Source: JASHPR01 sp963842355
Lineage (GTDB): Bacteria; Actinomycetota; Actinomycetes; Streptosporangiales; Streptosporangiaceae
Direction: 5' to 3'
Assembly (NCBI GenBank): GCA_963842355.1
Contig: CAWJGC010000004.1
Span: 248,001-312,000, forward strand
DNA length: 64,000 nucleotides
Shown here: positions 34,917-43,316 of the stretch, one piece after another
How the letters are laid out: each line of letters begins with the position of its first letter
How positions within the stretch are numbered: position 1 is the stretch's first letter
The notes under the pieces: model-generated
Told to the model about the DNA's origin: nothing
Seen by the model: the letters and a program-made list of their open reading frames with translations, nothing else
Databases searched by the model: none
Made by a program: the position numbers and the translations under genes

Positions 34917-36181
34917 CCGGCGCTGCTGTGACCGACACCGACGACAGGCTGCGCCGTCTGCTCGGCAGCGAGCCGGTCGCGTGGCTGGTGCAGCGGGCAC
35001 GGGACAGGCTTGAGGCTGGGCGTCCGCTGACCGGGACGGTCACCTTGTCTGCCGCCACGCTGGAGCAAAGGCGCGCGGTTGAGCGGCTGACCGGACGAGC
35101 AGCCAGTTCCGGCACGTCGCTATCGGTGTCGCTGACCGAAGTCGACCGGATCCTGCGCGCCAGCGGCACCGCGCCGGGCGGGCTGGCCGAGGCGGTAACG
35201 CGCCTGACCGGTCCGCTCCGGGATCGCAACCGCGAGCGGGCAGACCTGGCGGCTGCCTGGACCGCCGCGTTCGCGTCATTGGACACTGCCGTCAACCGCC
35301 GTGACGAGCTGTCACCGTGGCGGGAGTGGCTCGACACCACCGGCGTGGTGCGTCGTCTCGCTCCCGAACCCGACCAGGCGCGGCTGCTCCTCGCGCAGGT
35401 GGCGACCGTGCTGCTGCGGCTGCCCTCGGGCGGCATCCCCATCGGCCGGCTCGCCTCCGAATGCTGCGGTGACGCGCACGCCCTGGACGACGGACGCCCG
35501 GTCGGCACGCTCGTGCTGTCGGCGGTCCGCGCGCTGGCCGGCCTGGCGTTCGCGGCGGAGGGATCCGCCGATTCCCGCCGGGCGGCGTGGGCCGCCGTCG
35601 GAGTCCACCTCGACGAGCTGTCGTCGCTGGTGCTCTGCATCGGCCTGCCCGGCGACACGCGTACGGGTGTGGGCCGGGTCTTGGCGTCATGCCGCGAGGC
35701 GGGACAGCCAACGGTGCTCACGCTCCGCCAGCTCCGCTGTCACGACGAGCCGTTGCGCGCCGCTCGGGTGCGGATGTGCGAGAACCCGGTGGTGGTCGCG
35801 GCTGCTGCCGACGATCTGGGCGCCCGATGTCAGCCGCTGGTCTGCGTCGGCGGCCAGCCTTCCGCTGCCGTGTGGCGGCTGCTAGAGCTGCTCGCGGCCG
35901 GTGGAGCTCAGTTCGACTACCACGGTGACTTCGACTGGGGTGGCGTCCGGATTGCCCGTACCGTGCTGCAGCGGGTGAACTGGCGGCCGTGGCGGTACGA
36001 CCACCGGGCCTACCAGGCCGCAGTGTCGGCGGCACATCCGCTGACGCCGCTCGCCGGCGAGCCCGCGACGACGCCATGGGATCCGGAACTCGCCTCCGCC
36101 ATGAGACATCGCAATGTCCGCATCGAGGAAGAACTCACGCTCGATCTCTTGCTCCAGGACCTCCGACCGGCAAGTGCCTAG
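34913..36181 (+). CDS. jetD: Wadjet subunit JetD (DUF2399/TIGR02679), Toprim nuclease
   Basis: 422 residues from GTG 34913, which overlaps the jetC stop (GTGA). The C-terminal part contains FDYHGDFDWGGVRIA near residue 334-348, the acidic DxD strand of a topoisomerase VI-like Toprim fold, preceded by the winged-helix segment typical of DUF2399. In Wadjet, JetD cuts circular DNA once the JetABC motor stalls on a small plasmid. The final EEELTLDLLLQDL helix is characteristic of the family. Complete and in frame. Confidence 0.9.
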   Translation: MTGAAVTDTDDRLRRLLGSEPVAWLVQRARDRLEAGRPLTGTVTLSAATLEQRRAVERLTGRAASSGTSLSVSLTEVDRILRASGTAPGGLAEAVTRLTGPLRDRNRERADLAAAWTAAFASLDTAVNRRDELSPWREWLDTTGVVRRLAPEPDQARLLLAQVATVLLRLPSGGIPIGRLASECCGDAHALDDGRPVGTLVLSAVRALAGLAFAAEGSADSRRAAWAAVGVHLDELSSLVLCIGLPGDTRTGVGRVLASCREAGQPTVLTLRQLRCHDEPLRAARVRMCENPVVVAAAADDLGARCQPLVCVGGQPSAAVWRLLELLAAGGAQFDYHGDFDWGGVRIARTVLQRVNWRPWRYDHRAYQAAVSAAHPLTPLAGEPATTPWDPELASAMRHRNVRIEEELTLDLLLQDLRPASA

Positions 36182-36182
36182 G

Positions 36183-36974
36183 TCATGACGCGAGGAACCT
36201 GGTGATCAGGGGCGTGAGCAGGCTCGGGCGGGTCACGAGCTCGACGTGGCCGCCGTGGTAGACGTGCAGCGTCGCGTGCGGGATGGCCGCGGCTAGGATG
36301 CGGCCGTTGGCCACCGGGATGATCGGGTCCTGGTCGCCGGTGAGCACCAGGGTGGGCTGGCGGATGAGCGGCAGCAGCGGCAGCGTGGTGAATCCCAGCG
36401 CGGCGGTGTTCTGGTACAGGTAACCGATGCTGAGCGGGCTGATCCGCGCCTTGCGCAGGGCGCTGGTCAGCGCGTCCGGGTCGGTTTTCGCGCTTCCTCC
36501 CCACAGGTCGCCATAGCGGCGCAGGATGAGGTTCTTCACCAGCGGCAGCGGGTTGGGCGGCACCATCGTCTGCGGCCCGGTTGAGGTCGCCACCAGGATC
36601 AGCCGCCGGCACCGGCGCGGGTTGCACAGCGCGAACTGCTGGGCCAGCCCGCCTCCCCAGGAGATACCCAGGACGTCGGCCTGCTGGTGGCCGAGGTTCT
36701 GCAGCATCTCGCGCAGGAGCAGGGCCAGGGTGGTGAAACGGTACGGCAGGCTGGGTAGCTGAGAGCCGCCGACGCCGGGGGCATCGAAGCGGATCACCTC
36801 GATGGCCGGGTCGAGTGCATCCACGAACGGCCGCAGGGCTTCCAGTCGCATGCCGATGCCGTTGCACAGCAGGAGCGGAGGCCTTGTCCCGGTGCCCGGC
36901 CGGATCGCGACGCGCAGCGGCGTCCCGCCCACCTGCATGATCTCTTCGCGCACGTAGTCATCCGTGACAGGCAT
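36183..36974 (-). CDS. phaZ: Alpha/beta hydrolase, poly(3-hydroxyalkanoate) depolymerase-like
   Basis: 263 residues. The order NGIGMRLEALRPFVDALD, VIRFDAPGVGGSQLP, nucleophile elbow GISWGGGLAQQFA (Ser near residue 104), TGDQDPIIPVANGRIL with the catalytic Asp, and GGHVELVTRP with the catalytic His matches intracellular medium-chain-length PHA depolymerases more closely than generic hydrolases. It would release hydroxyacids from stored polyester or act on related esters. No PHA synthase lies nearby, so the specific role is inferred. Convergent with jetD, with only one base between them. Confidence 0.72.
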   Translation of the reverse strand: MPVTDDYVREEIMQVGGTPLRVAIRPGTGTRPPLLLCNGIGMRLEALRPFVDALDPAIEVIRFDAPGVGGSQLPSLPYRFTTLALLLREMLQNLGHQQADVLGISWGGGLAQQFALCNPRRCRRLILVATSTGPQTMVPPNPLPLVKNLILRRYGDLWGGSAKTDPDALTSALRKARISPLSIGYLYQNTAALGFTTLPLLPLIRQPTLVLTGDQDPIIPVANGRILAAAIPHATLHVYHGGHVELVTRPSLLTPLITRFLAS

Positions 36975-37177
36975 GCCCGTTCCTCCTGGGACACGCCGTG
37001 CCTGCCGGCGTCTGTGACGGCAGTCACACGGCTATGGGGATAGTAACGACGCTTGAGATAGTACGCAATAGGGCAAGTCCGCTTAGCAGGACTGGCAGCC
37101 AGGAGATCGCCGTGATCGCGGATTAAGGATCCGCACCGTCCTGGGGAGGTTGGACAGTTGCGGCCTGGCACGAACGG

Positions 37178-37636
37178 TTACCGGGACGGAGCGTTCAAGT
37201 CGGCCGCCTTTGTGCCAGCCTCGGTCAAGGCCGCCGCCATCATGTCGGCCGCCCGTCCGGCAGCGGTGAGAGCATCGGATACCTCGACGAGCACGAGGTC
37301 GAGATGATGCGCCGGACCCTGCGCGATCCACCCGTCCTCGCGCTGCGCCACCAGGCACCGGGCGAGCTGTTCGCACAGCTGTGGCAGTTGCTGGCCCATC
37401 AGCGCGAGGCCGCCGACAACGCCGCGTACCTCGTCAGGGTCCGTCAGTTCCCTGGTGTCTGATGTCAGCTGGTTCAGCGCGCGAACGGCCTCGACAGCCT
37501 GGGCGACTACCTCGCGGGTCGTCATCGTGGCGGCCAGGTCGTTCACGAAGCTCGCCGCCGGCTCCCGCCCGGAGCGGGCGAGCGCGGCATGTTCGGCGTC
37601 CTCGCCGGAGCCGTAGGGCTGAACCTTCCTGGGCAT
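37178..37636 (-). CDS. Hypothetical helical protein
   Basis: 152 residues from an ATG five bases after GGAGA. The sequence is almost entirely helical (LAATMTTREVVAQAVEAVRALNQLTS, LMGQQLPQLCEQLARCLVAQR, LVLVEVSDALTAAGRAADMMAAALTEAG) and rather acidic in the first third. I recognise no family. No membrane helix or signal peptide. It stands between phaZ and the aldo/keto reductase gene on the same strand. Confidence 0.6.
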   Translation of the reverse strand: MPRKVQPYGSGEDAEHAALARSGREPAASFVNDLAATMTTREVVAQAVEAVRALNQLTSDTRELTDPDEVRGVVGGLALMGQQLPQLCEQLARCLVAQREDGWIAQGPAHHLDLVLVEVSDALTAAGRAADMMAAALTEAGTKAADLNAPSR

Positions 37637-37649
37637 CATTCTCCAGAGA

Positions 37650-38657
37650 TCAGTGACGAAAACAGCTGCGCGGCGCCATCGGACCCGGTCGGCCCGGACC
37701 ATATGTCATGCGCCGGCTTGCAAGTTTACCTGCGGAAACGTGACTGGCTGGCGTGCGCGCCTCTGTCGGGCTCGAGCGCCTAGATCCGCTCCAGCGCCGC
37801 TCCGTCGAACAGCGGCTCGATCCCGTGCCGCTTGACGTCGGCGGCCATCTCCTCCTCTGCCGGCGCCGGCCGCCGGCGAGGGCGGCCTCGAGGACCGGCC
37901 TGAGGAGGCGGGCGTCGCTGGAGGAGTTGAGGAACAGGCCCGGGCGGCCAAGCACGTAACGCACGGCGCGAACGAGCGCGCCGGCATCGGCCACGGGCTC
38001 ATACCAGCTGAACTGCGGCCCCGCTCCTTCCGGCCAGCGCCGGCGCGCGACCGACTTGATCGTCTGCACCGCCACGCCGCGCTGCTCGCACACCCCCAGC
38101 AGCGCTTCCACCTCAGCCCGGTACCGGTCATCAGACATGACGGCGTAGTTGTACGGCAGCAGCACCGAGCTGAAGTCGAACCGCTCGAGGCTCCGCAGGT
38201 GCATGCCCGCGATCCGCAGCCCGTGCCCGGTCACGCCGATGAACCTGGCCAGCCCCTCGTCCCGGGCCCGGGACAGGGCCTCGACCGCGCCGCCCGGGCC
38301 GTGTGCGACCTCCCATTCGTCTGGCTCGACCAGGTTGTGGAGCTGGATGAGGTCCACGCAGTCGACGCCCAGGCGGGTCAACGAAAGTTCCAGGCCGGCG
38401 CGCGCGCCGTCGCCCGAGCGCTCTCCCGTCTTGGTGGCCAGGAAGAACCGTTCCCGGTGCTCTGCCATCCACGGCGCGATCCGAAGTTCCGAGTCGCCGT
38501 AGGACGCCGCCGTGTCGATGTGGTTAACGCCGAACTCCAGCAGCGCCGCAAGGACCTGGTCGGCGCGCTCCTGCCGCATCGACCCCAGCGCCGCCGCGCC
38601 GAAGATGACACGGCTACTCGCACGCCCGGTCCGGCCGAATGCCGCGCGATCAATCAT
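37650..38657 (-). CDS. Aldo/keto reductase, C-terminus frameshifted
   Basis: From ATG 38657 the protein shows the AKR barrel: HIDTAASYGDSE with catalytic Asp and Tyr (about residues 47-58), FFLATKTGERSG with the catalytic Lys, and LIQLHNLVEP with the His. After EAALAGG near residue 260 the frame turns Arg-rich, whereas a neighbouring frame reads AEEEMAADVKRHGIEPLFDGAALERI and stops at 37780. A single missing C near 37875 would account for this. Either the last 25 residues are altered or this is a sequencing error. The substrate is unknown. Confidence 0.8.
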   Translation of the reverse strand: MIDRAAFGRTGRASSRVIFGAAALGSMRQERADQVLAALLEFGVNHIDTAASYGDSELRIAPWMAEHRERFFLATKTGERSGDGARAGLELSLTRLGVDCVDLIQLHNLVEPDEWEVAHGPGGAVEALSRARDEGLARFIGVTGHGLRIAGMHLRSLERFDFSSVLLPYNYAVMSDDRYRAEVEALLGVCEQRGVAVQTIKSVARRRWPEGAGPQFSWYEPVADAGALVRAVRYVLGRPGLFLNSSSDARLLRPVLEAALAGGRRRQRRRWPPTSSGTGSSRCSTERRWSGSRRSSPTEARTPASHVSAGKLASRRMTYGPGRPGPMAPRSCFRH

Positions 38658-38771
38658 GGTCGGAGACTACCCACTGCCCTCGGGAAGCGGACAGCCTCAT
38701 CGCTCGCGGCGCGCGGCGGCTCTCAGGTCGTTCGCTTACTTCCCTGCCCGTACCGCCGCGGTCAAGCCAGC

Positions 38772-38871
38772 TCAGTCCCGCGGGCAGCGCGCCCGCAGCC
38801 AGCCGCCGATGCGCTCGATCGCCTGGTCAGACTCGGGCAGCAGGCCGGCGAACGCGTGCCCAGACGGCGCC
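38772..38871 (-). pseudogene. Alpha/beta hydrolase, C-terminal remnant
   Basis: The minus strand reads GHAFAGLLPESDQAIERIGGWLRARCPRD and stops. This is the catalytic-His strand and last helix of an alpha/beta hydrolase, with no preceding domain in any frame. Confidence 0.55.
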
Positions 38872-38940
38872 GGGCATGGTGAACCGCCTATGGGCTGCCG
38901 GGCTGCGGCGGCACCGCCAGTGGCTTCGCGGGTCCGCATT

Positions 38941-39018
38941 CTTGGTCTCTGCCGTCACGTCCGCGCGCCGCTCGACCGGGACAAAACCCGGCGCGACCGT
39001 GTTGACCGTGATGCACGC
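38941..39018 (-). pseudogene. Short-chain dehydrogenase, internal remnant
   Basis: The minus strand reads ITVNTVAPGFVPVERRADV, the conserved NxVAPGxxxT-type strand of short-chain dehydrogenases, for 26 codons only. Together with the hydrolase remnant beside it, this marks a site of repeated deletion. Confidence 0.55.
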
Positions 39019-39090
39019 GTAACAACTGCCCAGATGGCAGCTAGCGCCTTCCCGGGGTCACCGGCGGCCGGGTGCCTAAGCTGTTCTGTC

Positions 39091-39891
39091 GTGGCGGAGA
39101 GCTTTGATCCGGTGGCGTATAACCGCACCGCCTGGGATCGCGAAGTGGACAAAGACAACGAGTGGACCCGGCCGGCCGGGCCGGAGGTCATCGCCCGGGC
39201 GCGTGCCGGGGACTGGTCGGTCGTCTTGATTGGCTACCAGCCCGTGCCGCGTGACTGGTTCCCGGCCGAGCTGGCGGGAGCCGTGGTGCTGTGCCTGGCG
39301 TCCGGCGGCGGGCAGCAGGGCCCGGTGCTGGCAGCAGCGGGTGCGGCCGTGACGGTGTTCGACAACTCGCCTCGGCAGCTGAGCCGCGACGAGCAGGTGG
39401 CAGCCCGGGAGGGGCTGGCCATACGCACCGTGCTCGGCGACATGCGCGACCTGAGCGTGTTTGCCGATGCCAGCTTCGACGTGGTCTTCAACCCCGTGTC
39501 GAACGTGTTCTGCCCCGAGCTGGCGCCGGTGTGGCGGGAGTCGTTTCGCGTGCTGCGCCCGGGCGGCGTGCTGCTGGCCGGGTTCATGAACCCCGACATC
39601 TTCATCTTCGACGTCGCGGCGCTGGATGACCGGGGCGAGCTGGTGGTGCGCCACCGGCTCCCGTTCAGCACCCTCGAACTGCCCGCCGCCGAGCGGCGGC
39701 GCTGCTATGGAACCGGCCCGATCGAGTACAGCCACTCGCTCACGGAGCAGATCGGTGGCCAGCTGGCCGTCGGCTTTACCTTGACCCATCTGACCGACGC
39801 CCCGCACCACGCGGACGCCACGGCGCGGTACATGCCTGGCTACTTCGCCACCCGCGCCATCAAGCCGGAGCCAACAGCGCACGCAGGCTAA
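39091..39891 (+). CDS. Class I SAM-dependent methyltransferase
   Basis: 266 residues from GTG 39091 (VAESFDPVAYNRTAWDREV). Motif I reads VVLCLASGGGQQGPVLAAAGAAVTVFDNS at about residues 65-94, the acidic residue after it binding the ribose. FDVVFNPVSNVFCP and VLRPGGVLLAGFMNPDIFIFD follow as motifs II and III. The Gly-rich LASGGGQQ variant is typical of a group of uncharacterised actinobacterial methyltransferases. No neighbour suggests the substrate. Confidence 0.85.
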   Translation: MAESFDPVAYNRTAWDREVDKDNEWTRPAGPEVIARARAGDWSVVLIGYQPVPRDWFPAELAGAVVLCLASGGGQQGPVLAAAGAAVTVFDNSPRQLSRDEQVAAREGLAIRTVLGDMRDLSVFADASFDVVFNPVSNVFCPELAPVWRESFRVLRPGGVLLAGFMNPDIFIFDVAALDDRGELVVRHRLPFSTLELPAAERRRCYGTGPIEYSHSLTEQIGGQLAVGFTLTHLTDAPHHADATARYMPGYFATRAIKPEPTAHAG

Positions 39892-40104
39892 CTGCCCTGG
39901 ACCGCCTACGGGGTGTCTTCACGGCGGTGGCCTCGAGCTAGCTCGCTGAGGTGCTCGGCGCTGAGGGGTCCAGGCCCTGCTTTGGCTACCCGGCTATCCC
40001 TTCAGGCCGGAGACCGGTGCCTTGCGCACGTCACCATGCGGTCGGCGCTGGAAGTGAGGATGACGATGGGCGGGGCTTCCACGGCTCCTGACCTGGCCAA
40101 TCCG

Positions 40105-40626
40105 CTACGTCCAGGGCAAGGCTGACCCTGTCTCGAGCAGGGTCTTCAGGCTGGCCAGGACGGCGGGCCACCCGTTCGAGATTCCCTGCAGGACGTCGCT
40201 GCCAGGCTCGAAGCCCTCGTGGGCGACCGTGAGCTTGACCACACCCTGCCCTGCGTCCTCGATGTCGAAGGTCACCTTGGAGCGGGGCTCAGCGCGCCAG
40301 GCGTGAGCGGTGGCTTCGTCCATGCCGACACTGGCGGCCCACTCGGGCGTGATGGTGTGCCAGGTGTAGGCCAGCCGGCGACAGGGGTCGGACTCGAGGA
40401 TCACCTGTTCGGGGTCACTCACGACGAGCCCCACTTCCTCGTGCGCCAAGTCGTAGGTCGATCCCTGCTTCCAGTCAGAGCGGAAGGTCTTCGCACCAGC
40501 CTTGTGGTGCCGCCAGTAGCGTTCCGTGACGGCGGGGTCGGTGAGGCCCTGCCAGACCCGTTCGGGCGTGGCGTGGATGTAGGTCGTGTAGGTAAAGCTC
40601 GTCATCTGGTCGTTGCGTGCAGTCAT
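40105..40626 (-). CDS. SRPBCC (AHSA1-like) domain protein
   Basis: 173 residues from ATG 40626 with GGAGG eight bases upstream. FTYTTYIHATPERVWQGLTDPAVTERYWRH is the opening strand and helix of the START/Bet v1-like fold. VTFDIEDAGQGVVKLTVAHEGFEPGSDVLQGISNGWPAVLASLKTLLETG is the closing strand and long helix of the AHSA1 group. Such proteins bind hydrophobic ligands. It is divergent from an F420-type gene, and a large inverted repeat lies in the shared upstream region. Confidence 0.85.
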   Translation of the reverse strand: MTARNDQMTSFTYTTYIHATPERVWQGLTDPAVTERYWRHHKAGAKTFRSDWKQGSTYDLAHEEVGLVVSDPEQVILESDPCRRLAYTWHTITPEWAASVGMDEATAHAWRAEPRSKVTFDIEDAGQGVVKLTVAHEGFEPGSDVLQGISNGWPAVLASLKTLLETGSALPWT

Positions 40627-40763
40627 TGCCTTGCCTCCGGTCGTCGAGTTGCCGGTTCGAAGTGGTGCCAGCCCTTGCGGGAAGCCCCGAGACCCGCAGG
40701 CGGCCCTGGGTACCAGCGGGTGAGGCACCAGTGCACAGGACGTCCTGCATGTCTTCCCTTTCT

Positions 40764-40900
40764 CAATGTGCAACCGATGGTAGCAAGTGGAACTCAGATG
40801 TGCAACAACAAGTTGCGCATCCGCGGACGGTGCACCGTGCACCAACTGCAAGCATCGGTTGCACGTCTGTGCATGATGTGCTACCGTAGGTTGCAGATTG
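40764..40900. promoter_or_regulatory. Large imperfect inverted repeat with symmetric TGCAAC/GTTGCA half-sites
   Basis: Arms of about 45 bases at 40764-40807 and 40857-40900 face each other. TGCAAC occurs at 40769 and 40801, and GTTGCA at 40858 and 40890, so both arms have their half-sites exactly 32 bases apart. TGCAACCGATGGTAGCA (40769) mirrors TGCTACCGTAGGTTGCA (40879). It lies between divergent genes and could be a cooperative operator. Confidence 0.6.
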
Positions 40901-40959
40901 AAGTCGGGTGGCGATAGTGCTTGATCAGGCTGCGCCGCTTCTGCGGTTTGGAGGACATC

Positions 40960-41391
40960 ATGGCGAACCCGGGTCCGAGCGGGACCGACTACAACACCAA
41001 GATCATTGAGGAGTTCCGGGCGAACGGGGGACGCGTCGGCGGGCCATGGGCCGGCATCACGCTGATCCTCATCCACCACACCGGCGCAAGATCCGGGGTC
41101 GATCGCGTCTCGCCGCTGGCCTACTCCCTTCAGGGAAACGGCCGCTTCGCGATCTGGGCCGCCAATGGAGGATCGCCTACATCCCCAAACTGGTACTACA
41201 ACCTCAAAGCCCACCCGAGGATCAGGGCCGAGGTGGGCACCCAGACGATCACGGTAATAGCGGACGAACTCGACGACACCGCCCGCGCCGAGCTGTGGCC
41301 GAAGCTGGTCGCGCAGTATCCCCAACTCGACGAGGCCCAGGCCAAGACCACGCGACAGATTCCGGTGTTCATGCTGACCCGGCAGGACTGA
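40960..41391 (+). CDS. Deazaflavin-dependent nitroreductase (DDN) family protein
   Basis: 143 residues from ATG 40960 with GGAGG upstream. GPSGTDYNTKIIEEFRANGGRVGGPWAGITLILIHHTGARSG, then PNWYYNLKAHPRIRAEVG and QIPVFMLTR, is the split-barrel pattern of the F420H2-dependent quinone/nitro-reductase family that includes Mycobacterium Ddn. It would use F420 to reduce quinones or other acceptors at the membrane face. Divergent from the SRPBCC gene. Confidence 0.88.
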   Translation: MANPGPSGTDYNTKIIEEFRANGGRVGGPWAGITLILIHHTGARSGVDRVSPLAYSLQGNGRFAIWAANGGSPTSPNWYYNLKAHPRIRAEVGTQTITVIADELDDTARAELWPKLVAQYPQLDEAQAKTTRQIPVFMLTRQD

Positions 41392-41450
41392 CCGGGGCTG
41401 CGCGCCTGCGCTGGCGGAATACCAGCGTCGTGCCGGGGCAGGCTGTATCA

Positions 41451-41801
41451 GTGCCTTCGTATTCGGTGAACCCAGACGGCGTGGCGTGGGCGCGGCATCT
41501 CATCGACGCCGGCCAGTACGTGCCCGACAGCGACTGGGGCAAAGCCCAGCCCCGCGCCAGCCAGCAGAATGCCTTCCTGAAGTCGCACTCGTGGCCGGAG
41601 TATGCCCGGTGGCACCTCGGGCTCACCGACGGCGCACGCGATGAGACCAAGGCCAGGTACGCGTTCGTCTACGGCGACTTTCGTCGTCTGCACCGCATGG
41701 GCATCATCGCCTGCTGGTACCGGGCCGCCGAGTGGCGGCACAAGGACATCGAACTCGCCGCCCACGACCTGCTGCAGCGTCTGGACGCCCGGCACTCCTG
41801 A
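41451..41801 (+). CDS. Conserved hypothetical protein
   Basis: 116 residues from GTG 41451. NPDGVAWARHLIDAGQYVPDSDWGKAQP, HSWPEYARWHLGLTDGARDETKARYAFVYGDFRRLHRMGIIACWYRAAEWRHKDIELAAHDLLQRLD is a pattern I know as a conserved family of about 110 residues in actinomycetes and proteobacteria. No function is assigned to it. It is acidic-helical and probably cytoplasmic. It follows the DDN-family gene by 60 bases on the same strand. Confidence 0.7.
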   Translation: MPSYSVNPDGVAWARHLIDAGQYVPDSDWGKAQPRASQQNAFLKSHSWPEYARWHLGLTDGARDETKARYAFVYGDFRRLHRMGIIACWYRAAEWRHKDIELAAHDLLQRLDARHS

Positions 41802-41926
41802 CCCGCACCTCCTGAAGCCATTCCCCCGCGCCAGCCGGCGGCGGCCCGCCGACCCACCGCGATGGCGCGACGGCGCTTGCGGCGGATGCGGGGTGGAATG
41901 AAGGGAACGGGTAATTGCCGTGCCGG

Positions 41927-42817
41927 TCAGCGCCGGAGGAATTCCACGACCGCGTGATGGTACTTCTGGGGTGCTTCGATGCTGGGTATGTGGCCGCAGC
42001 CGGGAAGCATGACGAGCTGGGATCCGGCGACGGCGCTGGCGATGGGCTGAGCCTGGGCGGGGCCGCAAATGAAGTCAAGCTCACCGGCCACGATGAGCGT
42101 GGGGCACCTGATGCGGCCCAGCAGCGGACGCAGGTCCACCGACTGGTACAGGCCGCCTTCCCAGGCTTTGCCCGCGGCCAGGTTTGCCTTCATGACCCGG
42201 CTCATCGCGGCCAGCCCGGCCGCCACTTCGGGCTTGTCCGGTTCGGCGAGGTAGAAAGGCAGGACCGTCGCCATCATCTGTTCCATTTCGGCCGGGTCGG
42301 TGGCGGCTAGCAGCCGCTCGGTCCACTGATCCATGACCGGCCGCGCCGCCTCATACCACGGCGAGCTGGCGTGCCGGGCCAGCAGCGCCTCGGCCTCGGC
42401 TTCAGCCTCGCCGCCGTCCTGGGCGTCGGCGTCGGGCCCGACGCCAAAGGCAGCGACGGCCACGCAGCTCGCCGTGCTCTGCGGGAACAGGGCGGCGTAG
42501 GTCAAGGCGGTGGTCGCCCCGAACGAATGGCCCAGCACCACTACGTCCGGTAGCGCCAGCGCCTGGCGCACCTGCTCGTAAAAGCGGGCGTGCCCCTCGG
42601 GGGAGTAGTCAACGGGATCAGCCGGGGGAGTGGAAGATCCCGAGCCATGCGGATCGATCAGATAGGAACACAGCACATCCGACAGCAGTTCCCCGTCGCC
42701 GTTCATGTAGGCGGCTGAGAACCCGGGACCGCCCGCAAACATCAGCGCCGGCCTGCCGCTGCCAATGATCTCGTAACTGGCAGCCCGCCCGCCCGGCAGC
42801 GCGACGATCTGCGTCAT
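41927..42817 (-). CDS. Alpha/beta hydrolase (proline iminopeptidase-like)
   Basis: 296 residues from ATG 42817. FAGGPGFSAAYM is the oxyanion segment, YLIDPHGSGSSTPP the next conserved turn, GHSFGATTALTYAALFP the nucleophile elbow with Ser near residue 92, VAGELDFICGP the acid strand and GCGHIPSIEAPQKY the catalytic His region. GGPG and DPHGSGxS resemble prolyl aminopeptidases, but the cap is shorter. The substrate is not determinable. Start 42817 has GGGCAGG upstream; 42844 is a possible longer start. Confidence 0.82.
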   Translation of the reverse strand: MTQIVALPGGRAASYEIIGSGRPALMFAGGPGFSAAYMNGDGELLSDVLCSYLIDPHGSGSSTPPADPVDYSPEGHARFYEQVRQALALPDVVVLGHSFGATTALTYAALFPQSTASCVAVAAFGVGPDADAQDGGEAEAEAEALLARHASSPWYEAARPVMDQWTERLLAATDPAEMEQMMATVLPFYLAEPDKPEVAAGLAAMSRVMKANLAAGKAWEGGLYQSVDLRPLLGRIRCPTLIVAGELDFICGPAQAQPIASAVAGSQLVMLPGCGHIPSIEAPQKYHHAVVEFLRR

Positions 42818-43100
42818 GCCCTGCCCTGCCCCCATTCTGGTCACTGAGGTTGATCACGACGCTGCCCGGCAGGTAACCAGCCCGCCGCGGGAACCCAAGC
42901 TAGTGTCCCAGCACGACGCCGGAAACACCAAGGGCACAGGCCGCAGGGCTGGCGGCGATGGAAAGATCGAGATCATCGTGCGGCGGCAAGGCGGCCGGGA
43001 GCCCCGGCGGCGGCAGGCCGGATCACGATTCCGGGCTCTGGCGCGGATTTGGATTTGGTGATCGGGTCATGCGATAGAGGCGCACGGGCGGCCGGTCTCA

Positions 43101-43151
43101 ATGATCTTGGAGACTTACGTGCGCTATCTGCACATAAGTCTCCACGATCAT
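43101..43151. repeat. 22-bp-arm hairpin with a 7-base loop
   Basis: Bases 43101-43122 and 43130-43151 pair with two mismatches around loop GCTATCT. The core GGAGACTTA...TAAGTCTCC is perfect. It lies in the 500-base space between the hydrolase start and the tricorn gene end. It may be the tricorn gene's terminator or a dispersed repeat; no T-run follows. Confidence 0.7.
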
Positions 43152-43316
43152 GAAGCGGACGTCGCCCCCGTCACGGAATCGGCGCCAGAGCCCGATTCCG
43201 AGCCAGCGGGGCCAGCGCTGTACCGTTCGCCGGCCGCGGCGGACCGACCTCGTTCATCTCCTGAGCTGCCGGATGTGCGAGATTCTGAAGAGGTGGACTA
43301 CGGCCCCAGGACCGAT

